NCBI GenBank assembly: GCA_023423715.1
Contig: JAFAFC010000035.1
Location: 1 to 64,000, forward strand
Direction: 5' to 3'
From: Bacteroidota bacterium
GTDB lineage: Bacteria > Bacteroidota > Bacteroidia > Flavobacteriales > Weeksellaceae
Length of the DNA stretch: 64,000 nucleotides
The notes beneath the pieces were generated by a model. The model saw nothing but the letters and a program-made list of their open reading frames with translations. It did no database searches and was not told the DNA's origin. Shown in pieces: positions 54,568 to 62,437 of the stretch (its first letter is position 1; each line of letters starts with the position of its first letter). The translations under genes and the position numbers were made by a program.

Positions 54568-56178
54568 TTATTTCTGCACTTTATAAACGTAGTGAATTTT
54601 CCTTTCCGTGTGGTTTTTAGACTTGCCACCTTCCTCATTATCATCGTATCGATCAACGAGAGTCACCTGATAGCCCATTTTTTCAAAAGGCTGCATCACA
54701 TGCTTTCCTTCTGTGTTGGTTGCTACGTAAAATTGGTTTTCCTTAGGAAGAGTTTTCGCATCATTCAACTTAATTTCAGGCATCACTTCTTGATATTTAA
54801 ACCAAACTTCAGGCGAATATTCTTCGTACGAGTACAAAGTCGCTTTTTCATTTTCGATTTGATCTTTTAGTATCAACATCGATTTGTGCTCGGTATTGTT
54901 GTTAAAAGCTTGATCAATAATAGGAATTCCGAACAAAACGGTTCCCACCATTAAAATCAATAAAGCTGAAAAGGCTTTCTCAAATTTCGCCCCTGCAAAA
55001 ACAGAATACAAAACATAAATTCCAACAGCAAAAGCGATTAAGGAAAAAACAATGCTGTAAAATCCGATACTGATCGGTAGGAAAAAGATACCAACCGAAA
55101 GCGCTAAACAAACAATACCAAGAATGCTAAAAATTACTTTGTTGAGCTTCTTTTCCCATTTTTTTAATTGCGTAACAGTGAATAAATAGTATAAATAATA
55201 TCCCGTAGTTACGGCTAGAGGAACCATCATGGGGAAAAGATAACGTTCTTTTTTTGATGGAATTAAGGATAAAAAGATAAACGCAAATACCGTCCAATAA
55301 AAGAAGAAAAGGTATTGTCTTGGTTGGCTTGTCCTTTTTTTCATCATAGGAAAAATCAATCCGATAACGCTGAAGAAAATCCAAATTCCCGTTTGAGCAG
55401 GGAAGTTGAGGTAACGTGTAAATGGTTTTACATCCCGATTTCCTCTCGCCGATGCTTCTTTTTCCATCACCGCTAAAAAGGTATCCGAATCGGCTAAATA
55501 AACATAACCATACCATGAAAAACCGATGATAATTGTGATCACGGCGCAAAATGCAATGCCACCAATCTCTTTCCACTTTGGAAAACCGTTGGTTAAAACG
55601 TACGCTATATACATTGGAATCAACAAAACATACGGTCCAGTTGGGCCTTTACTTAATACGGAGAATCCAAAGAAAATTCCCGCAACAAGGTAATTGGGAA
55701 AGGTTTTGATGTTTTTCAGAGCGAGTAGGAAATAATACATTCCAATCACCATAAATGCATAAGAGAAAATGTCCCAATTGGCTCTTCTACCAACATAAAT
55801 TACCAAAAAACTGGTAATGAAAATTAACGATGATATTAAAGCTAAACGAGCATTATTGGTTACAAAAACGACAATTTTGTACAAATAAATTAAAGCAGCA
55901 AAACAAACCAAAGCTGCTGGAATTCGGAGTGCTCCAATGTGATCAAAGCCAAAAAGCATGCCCATAAAAGCGGATAACCAAGTAGGTAAAGGCGGTTTTT
56001 CGTAACGCGGCAAATCATTCATCGTGGTGAAAATCCAATGTCCTTCATGTGCCATTTCTCGTGCGCTAACAAAATTTCGCGCCTCCATAATGTCTACATA
56101 TAGTAGTCCCAAATGGGCGAAAAGAATCACAGAACCAACGGCAAGCAGTAAAATAAAGTAGGATTTCTCCGATTTCAT
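54568..56178 (-). CDS. ArnT-like glycosyltransferase (GT39/GT83, PMT superfamily)
   Basis: A 536-residue integral membrane transferase with some eleven to twelve helices and a C-terminal periplasmic domain (about 415-536). The first periplasmic loop carries the acidic YVDIMEARN (27-35), and RYEKPPLPTW (58-67) is the typical substrate-loop sequence of ArnT-type enzymes, which move a sugar from undecaprenyl phosphate to lipid A or other acceptors. The sugar and acceptor are not identifiable. It is divergent from a GT2 gene that could supply the polyprenyl-phosphate sugar. Confidence 0.88.
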   Translation of the reverse strand: MKSEKSYFILLLAVGSVILFAHLGLLYVDIMEARNFVSAREMAHEGHWIFTTMNDLPRYEKPPLPTWLSAFMGMLFGFDHIGALRIPAALVCFAALIYLYKIVVFVTNNARLALISSLIFITSFLVIYVGRRANWDIFSYAFMVIGMYYFLLALKNIKTFPNYLVAGIFFGFSVLSKGPTGPYVLLIPMYIAYVLTNGFPKWKEIGGIAFCAVITIIIGFSWYGYVYLADSDTFLAVMEKEASARGNRDVKPFTRYLNFPAQTGIWIFFSVIGLIFPMMKKRTSQPRQYLFFFYWTVFAFIFLSLIPSKKERYLFPMMVPLAVTTGYYLYYLFTVTQLKKWEKKLNKVIFSILGIVCLALSVGIFFLPISIGFYSIVFSLIAFAVGIYVLYSVFAGAKFEKAFSALLILMVGTVLFGIPIIDQAFNNNTEHKSMLILKDQIENEKATLYSYEEYSPEVWFKYQEVMPEIKLNDAKTLPKENQFYVATNTEGKHVMQPFEKMGYQVTLVDRYDDNEEGGKSKNHTERKIHYVYKVQK

Positions 56179-56192
56179 GAGCAGAGTTTTTG

Positions 56193-56200
56193 CAAATATA
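56193..56200 (-). promoter_or_regulatory. -7 promoter element TATATTTG for the ArnT-like gene
   Basis: Plus-strand CAAATATA, perfect match, 14 nt before the start at 56178. Confidence 0.6.
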
Positions 56201-56204
56201 GTAA

Positions 56205-56219
56205 CTCCAAACTTTGGAG
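56205..56219. promoter_or_regulatory. Perfect palindrome in the divergent ArnT-GT2 region
   Basis: CTCCAAA-C-TTTGGAG, 7-bp arms with a 1-nt centre, between the two divergent -7 elements. It sits upstream of both promoters where a shared operator could be. A chance palindrome is also possible. Confidence 0.4.
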
Positions 56220-56243
56220 ATTTATTTTTATTGCTTTTTGAAG

Positions 56244-56251
56244 TATCTTTG
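56244..56251 (+). promoter_or_regulatory. -7 promoter element TATCTTTG for the GT2 gene
   Basis: Perfect TAnnTTTG match, 20 nt before the ATG at 56272. Confidence 0.6.
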
Positions 56252-56271
56252 CATTTTCAAACTCATTTTTA

Positions 56272-57211
56272 ATGAACCATAATAAACTCTATTCTGTCGT
56301 TGTTCCGCTTTACAATGAAGAAGAAAACGCTCCTTTGTTAATCAAGGCGATTGATGATGTTCTAAAGGATTATCAATACGAATTGATTTTGGTGGACGAT
56401 TTTTCTACGGATAAAACCGTAAAAGTGGTTCGAGATTTAGCGCATCCACATGTTGTTCTTATCGAGTTGAAGAAAAATTACGGTCAAAGTTCCGCTTTAA
56501 TGGCAGGAATCGACTACGCACAAGGTGATTACATCATTACAATGGACGGTGATTTGCAAAATGATCCTACAGACATCCCGAAAATGGTGGATGAAATGGA
56601 TGCGAATCAATGCGATTTAGTAATTGGTCGTCGTCAGAAAAGACAAGATAATTTACTACGAACATTCCCTTCTAAAGTGGCTAATTTTATCATTAGAAGA
56701 ACCACGAAGTTAAATGTAAAAGATCACGGTTGCGCTTTGAAAGTTTTTTGAAAAAGAAACCGCAAAAGGACTTGATTTATACGGGGAGTCACATCGTTTT
56801 ATTACGCTTCATGCGCACATGGCTGGAGCTCGTATTGTTGAAGTTCCCGTAAAGCACCACGCAAGACAATTTGGAGTTTCCAAATACGGAATTGGGCGCA
56901 CAACCAAAGTTATCAACGATTTATTGTTGTTGATGTTCAATCAAAAATACCTTCAAAAACCTATTTATCTTTTCGGAAACTTAGGGATTATCGCTTTCGG
57001 ATTGGGGATTTTGGTGAATTTGTATTTGTTGGTTTTAAAGTTAATGGGTGAGGAAATCGGCGGTAGACCTTTGCTGATTTTAGGTATTTTGTTAATTTTT
57101 GTAGGGATTCAATTGTTTACCACAGGAATTATTGTTGATTTATTGATGAAAACCTATTACGAATCGCAAAGTAAGCGTCCATTTAATATTCGAAAAATCA
57201 CCACTTTTTGA
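56272..57211 (+). pseudogene. GT2 family glycosyltransferase (DPM1/ArnC-like), frameshifted at a T6 run
   Basis: The first frame (159 aa, 56272-56751) has the GT2 donor site VVVPLYNEEENAP, LVDDFSTD, and TMDGDLQNDP (DxD-like), ending at KDHGCALKVF. The continuation lies in the +1 frame from 56750: EKETAKGLDLYGESHRFIT, the acceptor loop HHARQFGVSKYG, and two membrane helices, to 57211. Dropping one T from the six at 56744-56749 gives a normal protein of about 312 residues, similar to Bacteroidota polyprenyl-phosphate glycosyltransferases. So the reading is a true frameshift, a sequencing indel, or recoding at UUU-UGA. It may feed a polyprenyl-phosphate sugar to the divergent ArnT-like enzyme. 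Confidence 0.88.
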
Positions 57212-58062
57212 AAAAAGTAAAGAAAATAGGAATCACGCTGCTCAAAATTGGAGTGAGCTTTCTATTGCTGTATTGGGTTTTTAAAAAGATTCCCTTTAGA
57301 GAAGTTTGGGGATTAATCGTTGAGAGTAATTACGTTTATCTCGCTTTAGCTTTAGTTGCTTTTGTCCTGTCACAAGTGGTTTCATCGCTTCGGTTGGTTA
57401 AGTTTTTAGAAGTTCAAGACTATCATTTGTCCAAAATAACCAATTGGAAATTGTATCTCATTGGGATGTTTTACAACTTCTTTATTCCGGGCGGAATTGG
57501 TGGAGATGCTTATAAAATCTATATTCTCAATAAAAAATTCCAGTGGAATGTCAAGAAACTTACATCCGCAATATTTTGCGATCGATTGGTTGGCTTGATA
57601 GCAATTGTTGTTTTAATTCAAATTTTTGCGATTTCGTTGTTTGAAACACCGTGGAAATGGGCCTTGTTGGGAACTGCTTTCATTTCGGTTGTTGGAGGAT
57701 TTTTCTTCTTCAAACTCTTTTTTAAAACCTATAAAACCATTTTTTCGAAAACATTTTTTTACTCCATTGGAGTTCAATTGCTTCAAATTTTTAGTGTTTT
57801 TTGCATTCTCAAAGCTATTGCTCCTGTTGATTCGGTTTGGATTTATTTAGTCGTTTTCTTGTTAAGTGCGATTCTGAGTTTGATCTCGTTTTCCGGAATT
57901 GGCGTTCGTGAATGGCTATTTATGAAAGCGGCGGTCTTGTATCATTTTGATCCTCAGATTTCCGTTTCGGCGGCGCTCGTTTTTACGATTATGACGGCGT
58001 TTGTTTCTCTTTTCGGAATTTGGTATCAAAACCGTAAGATCTTCAATATAGATTCTTTGTAG
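57208..58062 (+). CDS. Lysylphosphatidylglycerol synthase-type membrane protein (YbhN/UPF0104-like), TTG start
   Basis: A 284-residue protein with about seven membrane helices, matching the membrane-domain-only family (YbhN/AglD-like) of flippase-like function. FNFFIPGGIGGDAYKI-type motif (NFFIPGGIGGD, about 90-100) is its hallmark. There is no synthetase domain, so it does not make lysyl-PG. The TTG start at 57208 overlaps the GT2 stop (TTGA), a coupled pair. A role in lipid-linked sugar transport is inference from context. Confidence 0.87.
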   Translation: MKKVKKIGITLLKIGVSFLLLYWVFKKIPFREVWGLIVESNYVYLALALVAFVLSQVVSSLRLVKFLEVQDYHLSKITNWKLYLIGMFYNFFIPGGIGGDAYKIYILNKKFQWNVKKLTSAIFCDRLVGLIAIVVLIQIFAISLFETPWKWALLGTAFISVVGGFFFFKLFFKTYKTIFSKTFFYSIGVQLLQIFSVFCILKAIAPVDSVWIYLVVFLLSAILSLISFSGIGVREWLFMKAAVLYHFDPQISVSAALVFTIMTAFVSLFGIWYQNRKIFNIDSL

Positions 58063-58213
58063 AATTTTATTCTGTTTAGTTTTTCTTTTTGGCTTATTTG
58101 TTGATATTTATGCTATATATAGTAAAATATTTTTGTTGTTTAAAAAAAAATTCTATTTTTAGCCAATCAATCAACAGAAGTATATTTCTATTGAATTATT
58201 AAAAATTTAGAAA

Positions 58214-58633
58214 ATGAAAAAATTAGTATTCACTTTTGCGTTATCGCTAATCAGTGTTTTTTCTTTTGCACAAATAGAAGGGAAGTGGAAAACCATTGAC
58301 GACGAAACGGGACAAGCAAAATCCATCGTTGAGATTTACAAAAAATCGGATGGTAAATATTATGCGAAAATTAATCAATTATTACAAAAGCCAGAAAATA
58401 ATAACTGTGTAAAATGTAGTGATGATCGTAAAAACAAACCACTTATCGGTCTAGAAATTATTCGTGGATTGAAAAAAGATGGTGCTGAATTTTCTGGTGG
58501 AACAATCACCGATCCTAAATCTGGAAAAACGTATAAATGTACGATTAAAAGAGACGGGAATAAACTTAATGTAAGAGGCTACGTAGGGCTTTCGCTTATC
58601 GGAAGAACCCAAACTTGGCAAAAAGCAGACTAA
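58214..58633 (+). CDS. DUF2147 domain-containing exported protein
   Basis: A 139-residue protein with signal peptide 1-19 (SFAQ) and a DUF2147 domain: IEGKWKTIDDETGQAKSIVEIY (about 20-41), then LKKDGAEFSGGTITDPKSGKTY, VRGYVGLSLIGRTQTW. Two cysteines (NNCVKC, about 64-67) could form a disulphide. Family members are small beta-barrel-like envelope proteins of unknown function. Monocistronic, with a terminator after it. Confidence 0.9.
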   Translation: MKKLVFTFALSLISVFSFAQIEGKWKTIDDETGQAKSIVEIYKKSDGKYYAKINQLLQKPENNNCVKCSDDRKNKPLIGLEIIRGLKKDGAEFSGGTITDPKSGKTYKCTIKRDGNKLNVRGYVGLSLIGRTQTWQKAD

Positions 58634-58663
58634 ACCAACTCACAACCATCATATTTTAATGGT

Positions 58664-58693
58664 AAAGACATTCGTCATGAATGTCTTTTTTTT
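58664..58693 (+). terminator. Rho-independent terminator
   Basis: Ten-bp stem AAAGACATTC (58664-58673) and GAATGTCTTT (58679-58688), GTCAT loop, T8. Confidence 0.93.
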
Positions 58694-58727
58694 ATACCTT
58701 GAATATTTCTTTTTATTTAAAATTTGC

Positions 58728-58735
58728 TAATTTTG
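58728..58735 (+). promoter_or_regulatory. -7 promoter element TAATTTTG for pdhB
   Basis: Perfect TAnnTTTG match 24 nt before the pdhB ATG. Confidence 0.6.
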
Positions 58736-58759
58736 TATTCTAATTAATTAAAACAGATT

Positions 58760-59743
58760 ATGGCAGAATATACTTTTCGTGAAGTTATTGCTCAGGCGAT
58801 GAGTGAAGAAATGCGTAAAGACGAATCTATTTACCTAATGGGTGAAGAAGTGGCAGAGTACAACGGTGCTTACAAAGCTTCTAAAGGGATGTTAGATGAG
58901 TTTGGTGCTAAAAGAGTAATTGATACTCCAATTGCTGAACTCGGTTTTACAGGTATTGCAATCGGTTCTGCAATGAACGGGAATAGACCTATCGTAGAAT
59001 ATATGACCTTCAACTTTTGTCTTGTAGGTATTGACCAGATTATCAACAATGCTGCGAAAATTCGCCAGATGAGTGGTGGTCAATGGAATTGTCCAATCGT
59101 TTTTAGAGGGCCAACAGCTTCTGCTGGTCAGTTAGGAGCGACCCATTCACAGGCTTTAGAAAGTTGGTTTGCAAACTGTCCAGGTTTGAAGGTGGTTGTT
59201 CCATCTAATCCATATGATGCAAAAGGACTTTTGAAATCAGCTATTCAAGATAACGATCCTGTGATTTTCATGGAATCTGAGCAGATGTATGGTGATAAAA
59301 TGGAAGTTCCTGAAGAAGAATACTATTTGCCAATCGGTAAAGCAGATATCAAAAAAGAAGGAACAGACGTTACTTTGGTTTCTTTCGGTAAAATCATGAA
59401 ATTGGCGCTTCAAGCAGCAGAAGACATGGAGAAAGAAGGGATTTCTGTAGAGGTGATCGATCTTAGAACGGTTCGTCCGTTAGATTACGATACTGTAATT
59501 AACTCTGTTAAGAAAACGAATCGTCTTGTGGTATTAGAAGAAGCGTGGCCATTTGGTTCTGTAGCTTCAGAAATTACGTATATGGTTCAGCAATTAGCAT
59601 TTGATTATTTGGATGCACCAATTAAGAGAATTACAACTCCAGATGCTCCAGCACCATATTCATCAGCATTATTTGCAGAATGGTTCCCGAAATTGGAGAA
59701 AGTAAAAGAAGAAATTAAGAAAGTAATGTATGTGAAAGCATAG
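58760..59743 (+). CDS. pdhB: Pyruvate dehydrogenase E1 component, beta subunit
   Basis: A 327-residue transketolase-like protein (TFREVIAQAMSEEMRKDESIYLMGEEV...). Clear E1-beta segments are GEEVAEYNGAYKASKG (28-43), the thiamine-site GAKRVIDTPIAELGFTG (48-64), MSGGQWNCPIVFRGP (105-119) and EAWPFGSVASEI (261-272). It pairs with PdhA, which is not in this window; a separate locus for E1-alpha and E2 is usual in Flavobacteriia as I recall. It has its own promoter and terminator. Confidence 0.95.
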   Translation: MAEYTFREVIAQAMSEEMRKDESIYLMGEEVAEYNGAYKASKGMLDEFGAKRVIDTPIAELGFTGIAIGSAMNGNRPIVEYMTFNFCLVGIDQIINNAAKIRQMSGGQWNCPIVFRGPTASAGQLGATHSQALESWFANCPGLKVVVPSNPYDAKGLLKSAIQDNDPVIFMESEQMYGDKMEVPEEEYYLPIGKADIKKEGTDVTLVSFGKIMKLALQAAEDMEKEGISVEVIDLRTVRPLDYDTVINSVKKTNRLVVLEEAWPFGSVASEITYMVQQLAFDYLDAPIKRITTPDAPAPYSSALFAEWFPKLEKVKEEIKKVMYVKA

Positions 59744-59761
59744 GCATACTTTAGTAAATAT

Positions 59762-59794
59762 AAAAAAAGGATAAGCATTGCTTGTCCTTTTTTT
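59762..59794 (+). terminator. Rho-independent terminator
   Basis: AAGGATAAGC and GCTTGTCCTT pair with one wobble around ATT, between A7 and T7 flanks. Ends pdhB. Confidence 0.9.
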
Positions 59795-59803
59795 ATTTAT
59801 ATA

Positions 59804-59811
59804 TACCTTTG
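59804..59811 (+). promoter_or_regulatory. Upstream -7 element TACCTTTG before kup
   Basis: Perfect match just after the pdhB terminator, about 100 nt before the kup ATG. It would give a longer leader than the downstream element. Confidence 0.45.
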
Positions 59812-59876
59812 AAATTAAGTTAATTAATGAAACGCAAATTGATGAAAGTTTTCGATGGTCAAATCAAAAATTCGTC

Positions 59877-59884
59877 TAAATTTG
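59877..59884 (+). promoter_or_regulatory. -7 promoter element TAAATTTG for kup
   Basis: Perfect match 27 nt before the ATG at 59912 and within the longer open frame beginning at 59855, so it supports the later start. Confidence 0.55.
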
Positions 59885-59911
59885 CATCCGTTTTTTAAAA
59901 ACCACAAATTA

Positions 59912-61909
59912 ATGGCAACAGCATTAGAAGGAGGTCATCATTTTGACACCAAGAAACTTACTTTAATTGGAGTAATTGTATCACTAGGAATTGTATTTGG
60001 GGACATTGGGACCTCGCCATTATATGTGATGAAGGCGATTGTAAATGCTCGAAGCGAAGGTGCGCAAATGCCTTTTGAAGATTATATCGAAGGTGCTTTA
60101 TCGTGTATTATTTGGACACTTACATTGCAAACAACAGTGAAATATGTGGTAATTGCACTTCGTGCGGACAATAAAGGGGAAGGTGGAATTCTTTCTTTAT
60201 ATTCGCTTGTCAAGCGAATGAAAAAACGTTGGCTCTATCTAGTAGCTATTATTGGAGCAGCGACCTTGGTTGCAGATTCCGTGATTACACCATCGTTAAC
60301 GGTTATGTCCGCCATTGAAGGGTTGAAGATTTATAATCCAGATACGCCAGTTGTTCTTTATACGTTAATTATTCTATTCATCGTATTTGTGGTACAACAA
60401 TTCGGAACCGCACAAATCGGAAAGTTCTTTGGGCCCATTATGATTACGTGGTTTCTAGCTTTAGGAGGATTTGGTGCGATGCATATTTTTGATCATGTTG
60501 AAATTATCAAGGCTTTCAATCCAATCTATGCCTACAACTTAATCACACATTCGCCAAGTGCAATTGTGATTATGGGAGCGGTTTTCCTTTGTACAACGGG
60601 TGCCGAAGCTTTATATTCGGATTTGGGACATTGTGGAAAATCAAATATCCGTGTGAGTTGGATCTTTGTTAAAATAATGTTGATTTTAAATTATTTAGGT
60701 CAAGGTGCTTGGTTATTAGATAATTATCATACCGTTGTTGCTCAGGGAATCAACCCTTTTTTCGGGATCATGCCATCTTGGGCGGTTTTTCCGGGTGTAT
60801 TATTAGCGACAATGGCTGCGATTATTGCCAGTCAGGCGGTGATTACAGGTTCATTTACTATGTTCTCGGAAGCGATGTCAGTTGCCTTTTGGCCAAATCA
60901 AAAAATCAATTATCCTAGTGGTGTGAAGGGTCAAATGTATATTCCTCGTATTAACTGGGGATTGATGATATTTTGTTTTATCGTGGTTCTTTATTTCCAA
61001 AAGTCAGAGCATATGGAAGCTGCGTATGGTTTAACAATTACCATTACGATGATTATGACTTCGATATTACTCATTTTTTGGTTGAAACGCCATCGAGTTC
61101 ATTTTGCTTTCATCGCACTTTTTGCTTTGGTTTATGGTAGTATTGAACTTGGATTTTTCTACGCCAACGTAATCAAATTCTTTGATGGAGGTTGGTTAAC
61201 GATGGTTCTTGGAGGGTTTATCGCAGTTTGTATGTATGCTTGGTATAATGGACGATTAATTAAAGCGAAATTTGTAAAATTCGTGAAATTCGATTCTTAT
61301 GTTCCGATTATTAAGGATATGAAATTGGACGAAACCATCCCGAAATATGCTACGAATCTTGCTTATTTAAGTAGAGCCAAAAGACAAGACGAAATCGAGT
61401 CTAAAATTATTTATTCAATTATTCGTAAGCAACCAAAACGCGCTGATCATTATTTTATCTTGAGTATTATTAATCAGGAAGAGCCATACACATTTAAATA
61501 TTATGTGGATGAAATTATGCCGGGTACGATTTATAAAGTTAATTTCTTGCTTGGATTTAAAATAGATCGTCGTATTAATGAGTATTTTGATCAAGTTCTG
61601 AACGATATGATGATGGATGACGAACTTCCTTCAAGAAGCGGTTACCAATCATTGAGACAGCATAATGTACCGCCAGATTTGAAGTATGTTATTATTGATA
61701 ATACATACATCAGCGATCGATTGCTTTCCTTGAAAGAGAAAATTACATTGAATATTTACAATTTCGTGAAAGTTCTAGGAAGTGATGATTTTAAAGCTTG
61801 GGGAGTTACGCCGCATAACGTGGTTGTAGAATCGGCACCATTGGTGGATTCGTACATGTCGAGCACGCGAATTGAGCAAGTAGATTTCAAAAGACATCAT
61901 AATTCCTAG
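59912..61909 (+). CDS. kup: KUP/HAK/KT family potassium transporter
   Basis: A 665-residue protein with about twelve membrane helices up to residue 445, then a cytoplasmic tail. Kup signatures are GIVFGDIGTSPLYV (about 27-40) and ADNKGEGGILSLYSL (about 85-99). It takes up K+ with protons. I start it at MATALEGG (59912): the N-terminal extension to 59855 overlaps a promoter element and is not typical. Followed by fur at 48 nt, which has its own promoter. Confidence 0.93.
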   Translation: MATALEGGHHFDTKKLTLIGVIVSLGIVFGDIGTSPLYVMKAIVNARSEGAQMPFEDYIEGALSCIIWTLTLQTTVKYVVIALRADNKGEGGILSLYSLVKRMKKRWLYLVAIIGAATLVADSVITPSLTVMSAIEGLKIYNPDTPVVLYTLIILFIVFVVQQFGTAQIGKFFGPIMITWFLALGGFGAMHIFDHVEIIKAFNPIYAYNLITHSPSAIVIMGAVFLCTTGAEALYSDLGHCGKSNIRVSWIFVKIMLILNYLGQGAWLLDNYHTVVAQGINPFFGIMPSWAVFPGVLLATMAAIIASQAVITGSFTMFSEAMSVAFWPNQKINYPSGVKGQMYIPRINWGLMIFCFIVVLYFQKSEHMEAAYGLTITITMIMTSILLIFWLKRHRVHFAFIALFALVYGSIELGFFYANVIKFFDGGWLTMVLGGFIAVCMYAWYNGRLIKAKFVKFVKFDSYVPIIKDMKLDETIPKYATNLAYLSRAKRQDEIESKIIYSIIRKQPKRADHYFILSIINQEEPYTFKYYVDEIMPGTIYKVNFLLGFKIDRRINEYFDQVLNDMMMDDELPSRSGYQSLRQHNVPPDLKYVIIDNTYISDRLLSLKEKITLNIYNFVKVLGSDDFKAWGVTPHNVVVESAPLVDSYMSSTRIEQVDFKRHHNS

Positions 61910-61937
61910 ACAAGGTTTCTATTTCTCCAAAAATCAG

Positions 61938-61945
61938 TATTTTTG
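61938..61945 (+). promoter_or_regulatory. -7 promoter element TATTTTTG for fur
   Basis: Perfect match 12 nt before the ATG at 61958, inside the longer open frame from the TTG at 61943; supports the ATG start and a very short leader. Confidence 0.55.
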
Positions 61946-61957
61946 TATCTTTATAGC

Positions 61958-62437
61958 ATGGCAATGGATACGAAACAGAAAGATTCAGATATAAAGGTGA
62001 TCAAAGAAGTGTTGAGACAGTATTTACAGGATAACAAATTCCGTAATACGCCTGAACGATACACGATTTTAGAGGAAATTTATAATCTAGAACACCATTT
62101 TAATGTAGATGATTTGTATTTAATCATGATGAAGAAAAAATATCATGTTTCTAAAGCAACCATCTACAACACGATTGAGATATTTTTGGACGCTGGACTT
62201 ATCAGAAAACATCAGTTTGGTGAGAAGACTTTGACTTCTTCTTCCTATGAAAAATCCTATTTTGATAAACAACATGACCATTTGGTGGTGTACAAAAAGG
62301 ATTCGGATAAGGAGATTGAAGAAATCATTGAGTTTTGCGATCCAAGAATTCAAGGGATTAAAGAAGCTATTGAAGAAGCTTTTGGTGTACAAATTGATAC
62401 CCACTCTTTATATTTCTACGGAACTAAGAAAGAGTAA
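61958..62437 (+). CDS. fur: Fur family transcriptional regulator
   Basis: A 159-residue ferric-uptake-type regulator. The winged helix (TPERYTILEEIYNLEHHFNVDDLYLIMMKKKYHVSKATIYNTIEIF, about 31-76) and the QHDHLVV metal-binding segment (about 105-111) are clear. The CxxC zinc pairs of E. coli Fur are absent; one Cys (EFCDPRI) remains. Bacteroidota Fur proteins I remember also lack them. It overlaps the next gene by 1 nt (TAATG). Iron is the likely effector; zinc or manganese cannot be excluded. Confidence 0.9.
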   Translation: MAMDTKQKDSDIKVIKEVLRQYLQDNKFRNTPERYTILEEIYNLEHHFNVDDLYLIMMKKKYHVSKATIYNTIEIFLDAGLIRKHQFGEKTLTSSSYEKSYFDKQHDHLVVYKKDSDKEIEEIIEFCDPRIQGIKEAIEEAFGVQIDTHSLYFYGTKKE

